NCBI RefSeq assembly: GCF_018919385.1
Contig: NZ_JAHLMF010000010.1
Coordinates: forward strand, 1-64,000
Source: Geomonas diazotrophica
GTDB taxonomy: Bacteria > Desulfobacterota > Desulfuromonadia > Geobacterales > Geobacteraceae
Direction of reading: 5' to 3'
Length of the DNA: 64,000 nucleotides
Shown here: positions 15,559 through 23,453 of the stretch, piece after piece
Position numbering within the stretch: the first letter of the stretch is position 1
How the letters are laid out: each line of letters begins with the position of its first letter
Notes under the pieces: generated by a model
Database searches by the model: none
The model's input: only the letters and a program-made list of their open reading frames with translations
Told to the model about the DNA's origin: nothing
Translations under genes and position numbers: made by a program

Positions 15559-17337
15559 TCAGAAGGGGTATTTCTCGGCTTCGATCACCGCCTGTGCCAG
15601 GAGACGCTTGTCCTGGAGCAGTCCCGCGGCATGGTATCGCGTGAAACGCCGGACGGCGCCCAGCAAAATGGTGAGCGTATCCCCTTCCTCGCTGTAGAAG
15701 GCCGCCTTGCGCGCGGCGCTCGCGGTCTTTTCGTTGGCACCGAAGCAGAAGCACCTGACCGCCGCCGTTACCGCCTGTCGTTTCGCTTCGCTCAGCCGCG
15801 GCAGGATCTTCTCGGCGCGCAGCACCGCGCTTTCCATGGCGAACACGTTGATCACCACGTCGGCCAGCGCCATGAGGACCTCCTGCTCGTCCTTTATGGC
15901 CGCCTGGTACTTCTGCGCCGCGGAGCCCGCAACCACCAGGAAGAGCTGCTTCAGGCCGGACAGGAGAGCCTTTTCGGCGGCGAAGGGGATGGAGTCGTCC
16001 AACTCCTCGAAGGAGGGGGTGGTCAGGCTGTCAAGTGCCCTCATCGCCTCGCGCTGCAGCGGGATCTCCCCTTTCAAGGCGCGGGTGAGCAGGGTGCCCG
16101 GGATGAGCAGCCGATTGATCTCGTTGGTCCCCTCGAAGATGCGGTTGATGCGCTCGTCGCGGTAGTAGCGCTCGGCCGGGTACTCCTGGATGAAGCCGTA
16201 ACCGCCGTGGATTTGGACCACCTGGTCGGCCACGAACGCAAGCATCTCCGAGCAGAACACCTTGGCGATGGCGCATTCCATGGCGTACTCCTCGATCCCT
16301 TTCTGGTAGGCATCGTAGTAGTTCGGGGTCTCTTTCGGGATGGTGGCCAACCGGTTGTCGATGAGCCCCGCCAGGCGGTAGACCAACGACTCCGAGGCGA
16401 AGATCTCGGCCGCCATGTCGGCAAGCTTCTCCTGGATGGCGCCGAAGGAGGCGATCGTGCGGCCGAACTGTTTTCTGAGCACCGCGTATTTCACCCCGTC
16501 GGACAGGGCGAACTTCGCCGATCCGGTGACCGCGGCCCCCAGTTTGAAGCGCCCGATGTTAAGGACGTTGAAGGCGATCTTGTGCCCCTTGCCGATCTCG
16601 CCCAGGACGTTGGCGACCGGAACCTTGACGTCGTCCAGGATGACCTGGGTGGTCGAGGACCCCTTGATCCCCATCTTCTTCTCCTCCGGCCCGACGCTCA
16701 CCCCTTCCATGGTCCGCTCCACCAGGAAGGCGGTGAAATACTCCTTGTCCACCTTGGCGAAGACGGTGTAGAGGTCGGCAATCGAGCCGTTGGTGGTGAA
16801 CTGCTTGGTGCCGTTTAGGAGGTAGTGGCTCCCGTCGGCGGAGAGTGTCGCGCTGGCCTTGGCACCGAGGGCGTCGCTCCCCGAGTCGGGCTCGGTGAGG
16901 CAGTAGGCCGCGATCCACTCGCCGCTGGTCAGCTTGTCCAGGTAGCGTGCCTTCTGCTCTTCGGTGCCGTAGTAGACCAGGGGGAGCGTGCCGATGCCGC
17001 TGTGGGCGGCGTAGGCCACGGAGAACGAGCCCGAGCCGGAGATCTTCTCGGCCGCCAGCATGCTGGTCGCCTTGTCGAGCTCCAGGCCGCCGTACTCCTC
17101 GGGCACGTCGATCATCAGCAGTCCCAGCTCTCCGCAGCGCCTGAGCAGCTGCACCACCTTCTCGAAATTCTGGTGCTCGATCTCTTCGCGCGCCGGGATC
17201 ACCTCGTTCGTCACGAACTGTTCGGTCGTAGCGCCGATCTGGCGCTGTTCGTCGCTGAAATCCTCCGGGACGAACACCTCGTCCTTACCCGGCTCGGTGA
17301 TCAGGAATTCCGCTCCTTTGAATATCCTTGCTGCCAT
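15559..17337 (-). CDS. fadE: acyl-CoA dehydrogenase (FadE-type, long form)
   Basis: The 592-residue flavoprotein catalyses the first, FAD-dependent step of beta-oxidation. It carries the family signatures AYCLTEPDSGSDALGAKA (about 145-165), QIHGGYGFIQEYPAERYYRD (about 410) and the catalytic Glu in FEGTNEINR. A C-terminal extension of about 150 residues beyond the normal 380-residue core places it with very-long-chain acyl-CoA dehydrogenase-like bacterial enzymes. It is the last gene of a fadD-fadB-fadA-fadE operon, 39 bp after fadA, with a GAGG ribosome-binding site. The electron acceptor (ETF) genes are not in the window. Substrate chain length is not shown. Confidence 0.9.
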   Translation of the reverse strand: MAARIFKGAEFLITEPGKDEVFVPEDFSDEQRQIGATTEQFVTNEVIPAREEIEHQNFEKVVQLLRRCGELGLLMIDVPEEYGGLELDKATSMLAAEKISGSGSFSVAYAAHSGIGTLPLVYYGTEEQKARYLDKLTSGEWIAAYCLTEPDSGSDALGAKASATLSADGSHYLLNGTKQFTTNGSIADLYTVFAKVDKEYFTAFLVERTMEGVSVGPEEKKMGIKGSSTTQVILDDVKVPVANVLGEIGKGHKIAFNVLNIGRFKLGAAVTGSAKFALSDGVKYAVLRKQFGRTIASFGAIQEKLADMAAEIFASESLVYRLAGLIDNRLATIPKETPNYYDAYQKGIEEYAMECAIAKVFCSEMLAFVADQVVQIHGGYGFIQEYPAERYYRDERINRIFEGTNEINRLLIPGTLLTRALKGEIPLQREAMRALDSLTTPSFEELDDSIPFAAEKALLSGLKQLFLVVAGSAAQKYQAAIKDEQEVLMALADVVINVFAMESAVLRAEKILPRLSEAKRQAVTAAVRCFCFGANEKTASAARKAAFYSEEGDTLTILLGAVRRFTRYHAAGLLQDKRLLAQAVIEAEKYPF

Positions 17338-17376
17338 GTCACACCTCTCGTTTGTAGTGGAACGCGTCGCCGGGGC

Positions 17377-18549
17377 TCAGCTCATCTCGAAGATGCCTGC
17401 CGCGCCCATGCCGCCGCCGATGCACATGGTGACCATGCCGTAGCGCGCCCCGCGCCGCCGCATCTCGTGCAGCAGGCTCGCGGTAAGCTTGGTACCCGTG
17501 CACCCCAGGGGGTGTCCCAGCGCGATGGCGCCGCCGTTGACGTTGACCCGTCCCGGATCGAGCCCCAGTTCCCGCATGCAGGCGAGCGCCTGTACGGCGA
17601 AGGCCTCGTTCAACTCGATCAGGTCGAGACTTTCCCGGGTGAGCCCGGCCATCCTCAGTGCCGCGGGGACCGCCTCGACGGGACCGATACCCATGATCTC
17701 GGGGGGGACCCCCTTGACCGCGAAGCAGACGAAACGTGCCAGCGGCTTCATCCCGGTCCGTTTCAGGAAGTCCTCGGAAACCACCAGCGCCGCCGCCGCC
17801 CCGTCGGTCATCTGCGAGGAGTTCCCGGCGGTGACGGTACCGTCGGCCTTGAAGGCGGGCTTGAGCTTCGCCAGGGCCTCCAGGGTTGTGTCGCCCCTCA
17901 CCCCGTCGTCGGCGTCGACCAGCTCCTCGCGGCACTGAAGCTTCCCCTTTTGCAGGGAGCAGTACTGCGCCGGCACCGCGACGGTCTCCTCGGCAAACCT
18001 CACTTCCGCAAGGGCCCGTGCCGCTTTTTGGTGGCTGGCGAGGGCGAAGGCGTCCTGGTCTTCCCTGGAGAGGCCGTACTTCGCCACCAGCCGCTCCGCC
18101 GTGATGCCCATGGAGGCGTAGGTCTCGGGCCAGGAGGCGATGAGCCCCGGGTTGGCGCTGTACTTGTTCCCCCCCATCGGGATCATGGACATGCTCTCGG
18201 TCCCCCCGGCGATGATGCAGTCGGCAAAACCGGCCATGATGCGTTCCGCCGCGGTGGCGATGCTCTGCAGCCCGGAGGAGCAGAAGCGGTTCACGGTCTG
18301 GCAGGGGACCTGGTAGGGGATGCCGGCCTTGAAGGCGGCGATGCGGGCGACGTTCATCCCCTGCTCCCCTTCCGGAAAGGCGCAGCCGATGATGACGTCA
18401 TCCACCTGCGCCGGGTCAAGCGCGGTACGTTCCACCAGACCCTTGATGGCCGCGGCCGCGAGATCGTCGGGGCGGACGTCCTTCAGTTTCCCCTTGTAGG
18501 CCTTGGTGGCCGGGGTGCGCACGGCCTCTACGATATATGCTGCTCGCAT
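17377..18549 (-). CDS. fadA: acetyl-CoA acyltransferase (beta-ketothiolase)
   Basis: The 390-residue thiolase cleaves 3-ketoacyl-CoA with CoA to give acetyl-CoA. Active-site Cys is in NRFCSSGLQ near residue 89, His in NGGAIALGHPLGCTG near 347, and the second Cys in CIGGGMGAAG near 377. The ATG at 18549 is chosen because AAGGAG lies eight bases upstream; the frame is open to 18582 but that extension is not conserved-looking. It follows the bifunctional fadB in the operon, with a C/G-rich palindromic repeat in the 75-bp gap. Confidence 0.92.
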   Translation of the reverse strand: MRAAYIVEAVRTPATKAYKGKLKDVRPDDLAAAAIKGLVERTALDPAQVDDVIIGCAFPEGEQGMNVARIAAFKAGIPYQVPCQTVNRFCSSGLQSIATAAERIMAGFADCIIAGGTESMSMIPMGGNKYSANPGLIASWPETYASMGITAERLVAKYGLSREDQDAFALASHQKAARALAEVRFAEETVAVPAQYCSLQKGKLQCREELVDADDGVRGDTTLEALAKLKPAFKADGTVTAGNSSQMTDGAAAALVVSEDFLKRTGMKPLARFVCFAVKGVPPEIMGIGPVEAVPAALRMAGLTRESLDLIELNEAFAVQALACMRELGLDPGRVNVNGGAIALGHPLGCTGTKLTASLLHEMRRRGARYGMVTMCIGGGMGAAGIFEMS

Positions 18550-18581
18550 GTTCTTGCTCCTTTGGTGCCTTCGGTTGCTCA

Positions 18582-18624
18582 CGGGGAGAGCCCCTCCCCG
18601 ACCATCTCCCCCTTGGGGAGGGAG
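18582..18624. repeat. palindromic repeat between fadB and fadA
   Basis: CCCTCCCC, GACCATC, TCCCCCTTGGGGAGGGAG form nested inverted repeats. On the minus strand the order CTCCCTCCCC...GGGGGAGATGGTCGGGG resembles the array at 60417-60692. Inside an operon it may act as an RNA-processing or stability element. Confidence 0.5.
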
Positions 18625-20988
18625 CTAGTTCCTGAGGGGCCTTCCCGTCTTCAGCATGTGCTGGATGCGCTCCTGGGTCTTCTTCTGGCCGCAGAACTTC
18701 AGGAAGGTCTCCCGTTCCAGGTCCAGCAGGTACTCCTCGCTGATAACGGTCCCTGCCGGGACGTTGCCGCCGGTGATGACGTCGGCTATCCCCGAAGCGA
18801 GGTAGTGGTCGTAACCGGAGATGAAGCCCCCCTGCTCCAGGTTCCAGAGCTGGCTCTTGATGCTGGCGGCGATGCCGCGTCCCGGCGCCTTCAGCATGGC
18901 CTCGGGCTTGCCGGGGCGGTAGTTGGCGGCGAGGGAGATCGCCTTCAGCTTGGCGTCGTAGATGCGGCGGTCCAGGGCGAGGGTGATGCTGTCGCCCGGG
19001 CGCATGAGCCCCATGGCCATCAGCTCGGTGGCCGACCCGCTCACCTTTGCCATGGCGATGTTCTGGTAGTTCTTCAGGAGAAAGGGGGACACGTCGGTGC
19101 CGTTCGCCTCGGCGAGCCGGATGGCCCTAAGCGCCATCTCCTTGGTGCCGCCGCCGGCCGGGATGAGACCCACCCCGATCTCCACGAGCCCCATGTAGGT
19201 CTCGGCATGGGCGTTGATGGCGTCGGCGTGCAGGCAGGTCTCGCACCCTCCCCCCATCACCAGGTTGTGGGGCGCCGCCACCACCGGGATCCTGGAGTAC
19301 TTGATGGCCATCATGGCGCGCTGGAACGATTTCACGGTGAGGTTCAGGTCGTCCCAGGCCCCTTCGGCGCAGGCCATGGCGATCAGCATCAGGTTGGCCC
19401 CGGCCGAGAAGAGGCTCCCCTCGTTGGCTATGACCATGCCGATGCCGTCGGACTCGCTCCGGCGCAGCCCTTTCTGGATCATGCTCAGGGTGTCGCCCCC
19501 GATGGTGTTCATCTTGGAGTGGAATTCGAGGCAGAAGATGCCGTCGCCGATGTCGATGAGCGAGGCGGCCGCGTTCTTTTCCGCGACCCCACCGGCGCTC
19601 TTCAAAAGGGTGAGCGAGACCTGGCCGCGGGTCAGCGGCACCTCACGGTATTTTTTGTCCGCGATGCTGTAGAAGTGGCGCTTTCCCTGCTCCACGCGGT
19701 AGAAGCTGTCCACCTCGCGCAGAAACTGCGGTACCGCGATGCCCTCCCGGTCGGCGCGGGCCACGAAGGAGGCGACGCCCAGGGCATCAAGCAACTCGAA
19801 AGGACCGAGCTCCCAGTTGTATCCCCACTTCATGGCGTTGTCGATGTTGACCACGTCGTCGGCGATCTCGGGGATCCGTTTCGCGGTGTAGATCAGGGTG
19901 TCGCGCAGCGTCCTCCACGCGAATTCCGCGGCCTTGTCGCTTCCCTGCAGCAGTGTCTTCACCCGGGCACCCGGGTCGTCGACCTGCTTCGCCGCACCAA
20001 CCGAGGCGAACTTGGGGGAGACGCAGTCACGGTAGGCCCCGGTTTGCGGGTCGTAGCAGAGTTTGACGCTTTTGCCGTCAACGCTCTCCCGCTTGAAGAA
20101 GCCCCCCTTCCCTTTCTTCCCGGTCAGCCCCTCAGCCACCATGCGGCGCGTGCTTTCCAGGACCCGGAACAGTTCCCGCTCGTCGTCGCCGGTCAGAAGC
20201 TCGTAGCTGTTGTCCATGACCCGCACCACCGTGTCGATCCCCACGAGGTCCCAGAGGGCGAAGGTGGCGGTCTTGGGGCGGGCCAGGGCCTGCCCGGTGA
20301 CGGCGTCGACCTCCTCCACGGTGAGTCCCATCTCCACCATGTGCCGCCAGGTGGCGGCGCCGGCATAGGTGCCGATGCGGTTGGCGATGAAGTTGGGGGT
20401 GTCCTTGGCGAACACCACCCCCTTGCCCAGCCGTTTGTCCAGGACGGAGGCCATGCTGCGCAGCAGGCCGGGATCGGTCTCCCGGCAGGGAACCATCTCC
20501 ATCAGGCGCATGTAGCGCGGCGGATTGAAGAAATGGGTAACCATGAAGCGGCGCCTGAGGTCCGCCGGGAGCGCCTGCGCCAGCTCGTTCACGGAAAGCC
20601 CGCTGGTGTTGCTGGAGAGGATGGCGTTCTCATTGAGGTTCGGGACCACATGCTCCTGGAAGAGACGTTTCTTCACCTCGAGGTTTTCCAGCACCACTTC
20701 GATGACCCAGTCGCACTCCCTGAGCCTGTGGCTGTCGTCCTCGAAGTTGCCCGTCTCGATCCAGGCGACGTACTCCGGGGCGTAGAGCGCGGCGGGCTTG
20801 CTTTTGACCAGTGCCGCCAGCGCCTGGTCGGCGATCGCGTTGCGCTGCGCCTTGTCCTGCGCCCCCTTGGCTTGTTCCGGCACCAGGTCGAGCAGCAGTA
20901 CCTCCATCCCCGCATTGGCGAGATGCGCGGCGATGCCCGCCCCCATGACGCCGGCACCCAACACGGCAACCTTGTTCATCTGTCTCAT
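18625..20988 (-). CDS. fadB: bifunctional 3-hydroxyacyl-CoA dehydrogenase / enoyl-CoA hydratase (FadN type)
   Basis: The 787-residue protein has the dehydrogenase first: NAD-binding VAVLGAGVMGAGIAAHLANAG at residues 6-26 and the HFFNPPRYMRLMEMVP segment near 153. The crotonase-fold hydratase follows in the second half: GVGLIPAGGGTKEMALRA near 600. This order is that of Bacillus FadN and differs from E. coli FadB (hydratase first). It performs hydration and oxidation of enoyl-CoA. GGAGG precedes the ATG, and it lies 26 bp after fadD in the operon. Confidence 0.9.
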   Translation of the reverse strand: MRQMNKVAVLGAGVMGAGIAAHLANAGMEVLLLDLVPEQAKGAQDKAQRNAIADQALAALVKSKPAALYAPEYVAWIETGNFEDDSHRLRECDWVIEVVLENLEVKKRLFQEHVVPNLNENAILSSNTSGLSVNELAQALPADLRRRFMVTHFFNPPRYMRLMEMVPCRETDPGLLRSMASVLDKRLGKGVVFAKDTPNFIANRIGTYAGAATWRHMVEMGLTVEEVDAVTGQALARPKTATFALWDLVGIDTVVRVMDNSYELLTGDDERELFRVLESTRRMVAEGLTGKKGKGGFFKRESVDGKSVKLCYDPQTGAYRDCVSPKFASVGAAKQVDDPGARVKTLLQGSDKAAEFAWRTLRDTLIYTAKRIPEIADDVVNIDNAMKWGYNWELGPFELLDALGVASFVARADREGIAVPQFLREVDSFYRVEQGKRHFYSIADKKYREVPLTRGQVSLTLLKSAGGVAEKNAAASLIDIGDGIFCLEFHSKMNTIGGDTLSMIQKGLRRSESDGIGMVIANEGSLFSAGANLMLIAMACAEGAWDDLNLTVKSFQRAMMAIKYSRIPVVAAPHNLVMGGGCETCLHADAINAHAETYMGLVEIGVGLIPAGGGTKEMALRAIRLAEANGTDVSPFLLKNYQNIAMAKVSGSATELMAMGLMRPGDSITLALDRRIYDAKLKAISLAANYRPGKPEAMLKAPGRGIAASIKSQLWNLEQGGFISGYDHYLASGIADVITGGNVPAGTVISEEYLLDLERETFLKFCGQKKTQERIQHMLKTGRPLRN

Positions 20989-21014
20989 CTCATCCTCCGG
21001 CTCGGGACGCGGCC

Positions 21015-22826
21015 TCAGTTCTCCGCGACGGTATACATTCGCTCTATCTTATCCTTATAACGATCAGAAATCACCCGTCTTTTCACCTTGAGGGTCGGGG
21101 TGAGCTCCCCTGCCTCCAGGGTGAAATCGCGCGGCAGCAGCACGAAGTTCTTGATGGTCTCGTAATGGGCCAGCTCGGCGTTGACCGCCTCGACCCGCTG
21201 CCGGTACAGCTCGAGAACTGGCTCGTGCACCACCAACTCCTCGAGGTCCGTGTAGACGATCCGCTTCTCCTGGGCGAACTCCAGCAGTTTCTCCAGGGTC
21301 GGCACGAGGAGCGCGGTCAGATAGGGCCTCTTGTCCCCGTAGACGTAGGCCTGGGAGATGTACTTGTCCCTTTTCAAAAGGTTCTCGATGGGCTGGGGCG
21401 CGATATTCTTGCCGCCGGCGGTGACGATCAGGTCCTTCTTTCGGTCCGAGATCACCACGAATTCCCCTTCGAGGCGCCCGATGTCACCGGTTCTGAGCCA
21501 GCCGTCGCTGAGGACCTCCCGGGTGGCCGTCTCGTCCTTGTAGTAGCCGATCATGACCTGCGGTCCGCGTACCAGCAGTTCGCCGTCGTCGTCCACCCGG
21601 AACTCGGTCTCCTCCAGGGGGGTCCCCACGCTGCCAAAGCGCAGCGCCTCGAAGGTGTTGTTGCAAAGGACCGGGCTCGTCTCGGTGAGGCCGTACCCCT
21701 CCAGTATGGGGACCCCGATGCTCCAGAAGAACTCGTTGATCTCCCGGTCCAGGGGGGCACCGCCGCTGGAGCAGAACTTTAGGTTGTCGCCGAAACGCCG
21801 CCGCAGCTTGCTGAACACGAGGCGGTCCGCGACGGCGTGCCGCAGCGCGAGCCAAAGCGGCACCTTCTTCTCTATGTACCTCGCGTAGACGTAGCTGCGC
21901 CCGATGGCGAGGACGCTTCTGAACAGCTTCCTCTTGTAAAGGGAAAGCTGGTGCACGTGCTCGTAGATGCGCGAATGGATCTTCTCGAAGAGCCTGGGCA
22001 CGCAGACCATTACGGTGGGCTGGATCTCCAGCATGTTTTCGGCTATCTTCTCGATGCTGTCGGCGAAGGCGATCATGGCCCCCTGCGCGACGGGTAGGTA
22101 GTAGCCTGTGCACCTTTCCAGGACGTGGCTCAGGGGCAAAAAGCTCAGGAAGACCTCGCCATCCTCCAGCACAGCCGCCTTGCGGATGGTGGCAAAGACA
22201 TCGAAGAGGATGTTCCGGTGCGAGAGCATCACCCCCTTGGGGATCCCCGTGGTGCCGGAGGTGTAGATGACGGTCATCAGCGATTCCGGCTCGATGCTGT
22301 CGATCACGGCGGAGAGCTCATCTCGTTCCTCGTCGCTGATCGGGTCGTCGATCTCGGAGAGCTGGTAGAACGTGGTGAGCGGCAGCGATGGCTCACCCAG
22401 GAAGCGCTCGAAGGAGACCACCAATTGAACCATGGGGATGGCATCCCTGATCTTCAGGAGTTTACGGTACTGCCATTTGCCCGAGATGAAGACGATGCGG
22501 GCGTCGCTGTGGTTCAGGGTGTATTCGATCTGCTCGGGCGTGTTGGTGGGGTAGACCGGGACGGTGACCGCGCCGGCGCAGAGGATGCCCATGTCGGCGA
22601 TGATCCACCCGGCACGGTTCTCGGAGAGGATGGCTATCTTGTCGCCCGGCCTGACGCCGAGCTTGCGCAGGCCGCGCGCCACCATGAGGGCTCGGTTGAA
22701 GAACTGGGAGTAGCTCAGGGTGACCCAGTTCCCCTGCTTTCTGAACTTCACCGCCAGCTTAGCGTCCAGCCGGGTCGCCTGGTGCCGTAGCAGGTCGGGT
22801 ATGGATCGAAAAGGCACCTTTTCCAC
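21015..22826 (-). CDS. fadD: long-chain acyl-CoA synthetase (AMP-forming)
   Basis: The protein of about 603 residues activates fatty acids to acyl-CoA. It has the AMP-binding motif YTSGTTGIPKGVMLSH near residue 185, GYGLTETSP near 375 and GWLRTGDIGRLEGEF near 440, and belongs to the FadD15/long FadD class of bacterial and eukaryotic-type synthetases. The GTG at 22826 is preferred because GGAG lies six bases before it; the frame extends to a TTG at 22838. It is the first gene of the fad operon, and the 300 bp upstream hold motifs shared with the fadR-like gene. Confidence 0.88.
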   Translation of the reverse strand: MEKVPFRSIPDLLRHQATRLDAKLAVKFRKQGNWVTLSYSQFFNRALMVARGLRKLGVRPGDKIAILSENRAGWIIADMGILCAGAVTVPVYPTNTPEQIEYTLNHSDARIVFISGKWQYRKLLKIRDAIPMVQLVVSFERFLGEPSLPLTTFYQLSEIDDPISDEERDELSAVIDSIEPESLMTVIYTSGTTGIPKGVMLSHRNILFDVFATIRKAAVLEDGEVFLSFLPLSHVLERCTGYYLPVAQGAMIAFADSIEKIAENMLEIQPTVMVCVPRLFEKIHSRIYEHVHQLSLYKRKLFRSVLAIGRSYVYARYIEKKVPLWLALRHAVADRLVFSKLRRRFGDNLKFCSSGGAPLDREINEFFWSIGVPILEGYGLTETSPVLCNNTFEALRFGSVGTPLEETEFRVDDDGELLVRGPQVMIGYYKDETATREVLSDGWLRTGDIGRLEGEFVVISDRKKDLIVTAGGKNIAPQPIENLLKRDKYISQAYVYGDKRPYLTALLVPTLEKLLEFAQEKRIVYTDLEELVVHEPVLELYRQRVEAVNAELAHYETIKNFVLLPRDFTLEAGELTPTLKVKRRVISDRYKDKIERMYTVAEN

Positions 22827-22838
22827 GTTAAGCTCCAA

Positions 22839-23144
22839 TCAAAGACAGGAAACACAGCATCTGCGTACTTAAAAGATAGTACATGCCTAGCATAATACAA
22901 GTGTGGCGGAGCTAACTGGTGAAAAAAAGACTGGCACAGAGGCGACCGGGTGACTCAAACTGTGAAGAAACCGGTGTTAAAGGAATAGTTTGACATGCAT
23001 CGGGACCATCAATATTATCGACCGATCTGAGTTGCTGAACTTCCGGGTTGAAAGTTCCGCTCTCAAACCTGCCACATATAACGGCATTGATGACTCTTCA
23101 GATGATCAACCTGGAAAAATTTACTGTCACGCAAGGAGTTAGCT
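22839..23144. promoter_or_regulatory. upstream region of the fad operon with candidate FadR sites
   Basis: The gap separates divergent fadD and the SCP2-like gene. AACTGGTGAAA at 22914-22924 is identical to an 11-mer inside the palindrome upstream of fadR, and GAAACCGG at 22967-22974 matches the other half of that palindrome. On the minus strand TTGTAT-N16-TATCTT (around 22870-22900) is a possible promoter. All assignments are tentative. Confidence 0.35.
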
Positions 23145-23450
23145 GTGATCGAAGCCATGATGTCGGAAATGGAAGCTGCATTCTGCAAGGGAATCTTTGA
23201 CACGGAGACCGTCTTTCGCTTTCACCTGGATAAGGATGCAGTCACCATCATGGTCGGTCCCGATTGCTACCGCGTGGTCAGGGGGGCGACGCCGGAGCCG
23301 GTCGACTGTGAATGCAGCACCGGCGCCGAGATGTTCAGGACGATCTGGTACGAGGGGTACCGCCCCGGGATCATGGATTTTCTCGGCGGCGCCATCAAGT
23401 GCGACAACCCTTTCCTGCTTCCCGGCTTCCTGAAGGCGTTCGGCCGCTAG
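23145..23450 (+). CDS. small SCP2-like sterol/lipid-carrier domain protein
   Basis: The 101-residue protein resembles the SCP2 sterol-transfer fold: a strand-rich half (FRFHLDKDAVTIMVGPDCYRVV) followed by CSTGAEMFRTIWYEGYRPGIMDFLGGAIKCDN, where the family has the loop and helix lining the lipid pocket. The start is GTG at 23145, with AAGGAG eight bases upstream. It is transcribed divergently from the fad operon, so a role in binding acyl chains or acyl-CoA is plausible but inferred. It converges with the GGDEF-EAL gene, with only 3 bp between them. Confidence 0.6.
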   Translation: MIEAMMSEMEAAFCKGIFDTETVFRFHLDKDAVTIMVGPDCYRVVRGATPEPVDCECSTGAEMFRTIWYEGYRPGIMDFLGGAIKCDNPFLLPGFLKAFGR

Positions 23451-23453
23451 CCC

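Noticed and set aside
16825-21060. 1411-codon open frame on the plus strand
   Set aside because: It lies antisense to fadE, fadA and fadB, all of which have intact catalytic motifs and ribosome-binding sites.
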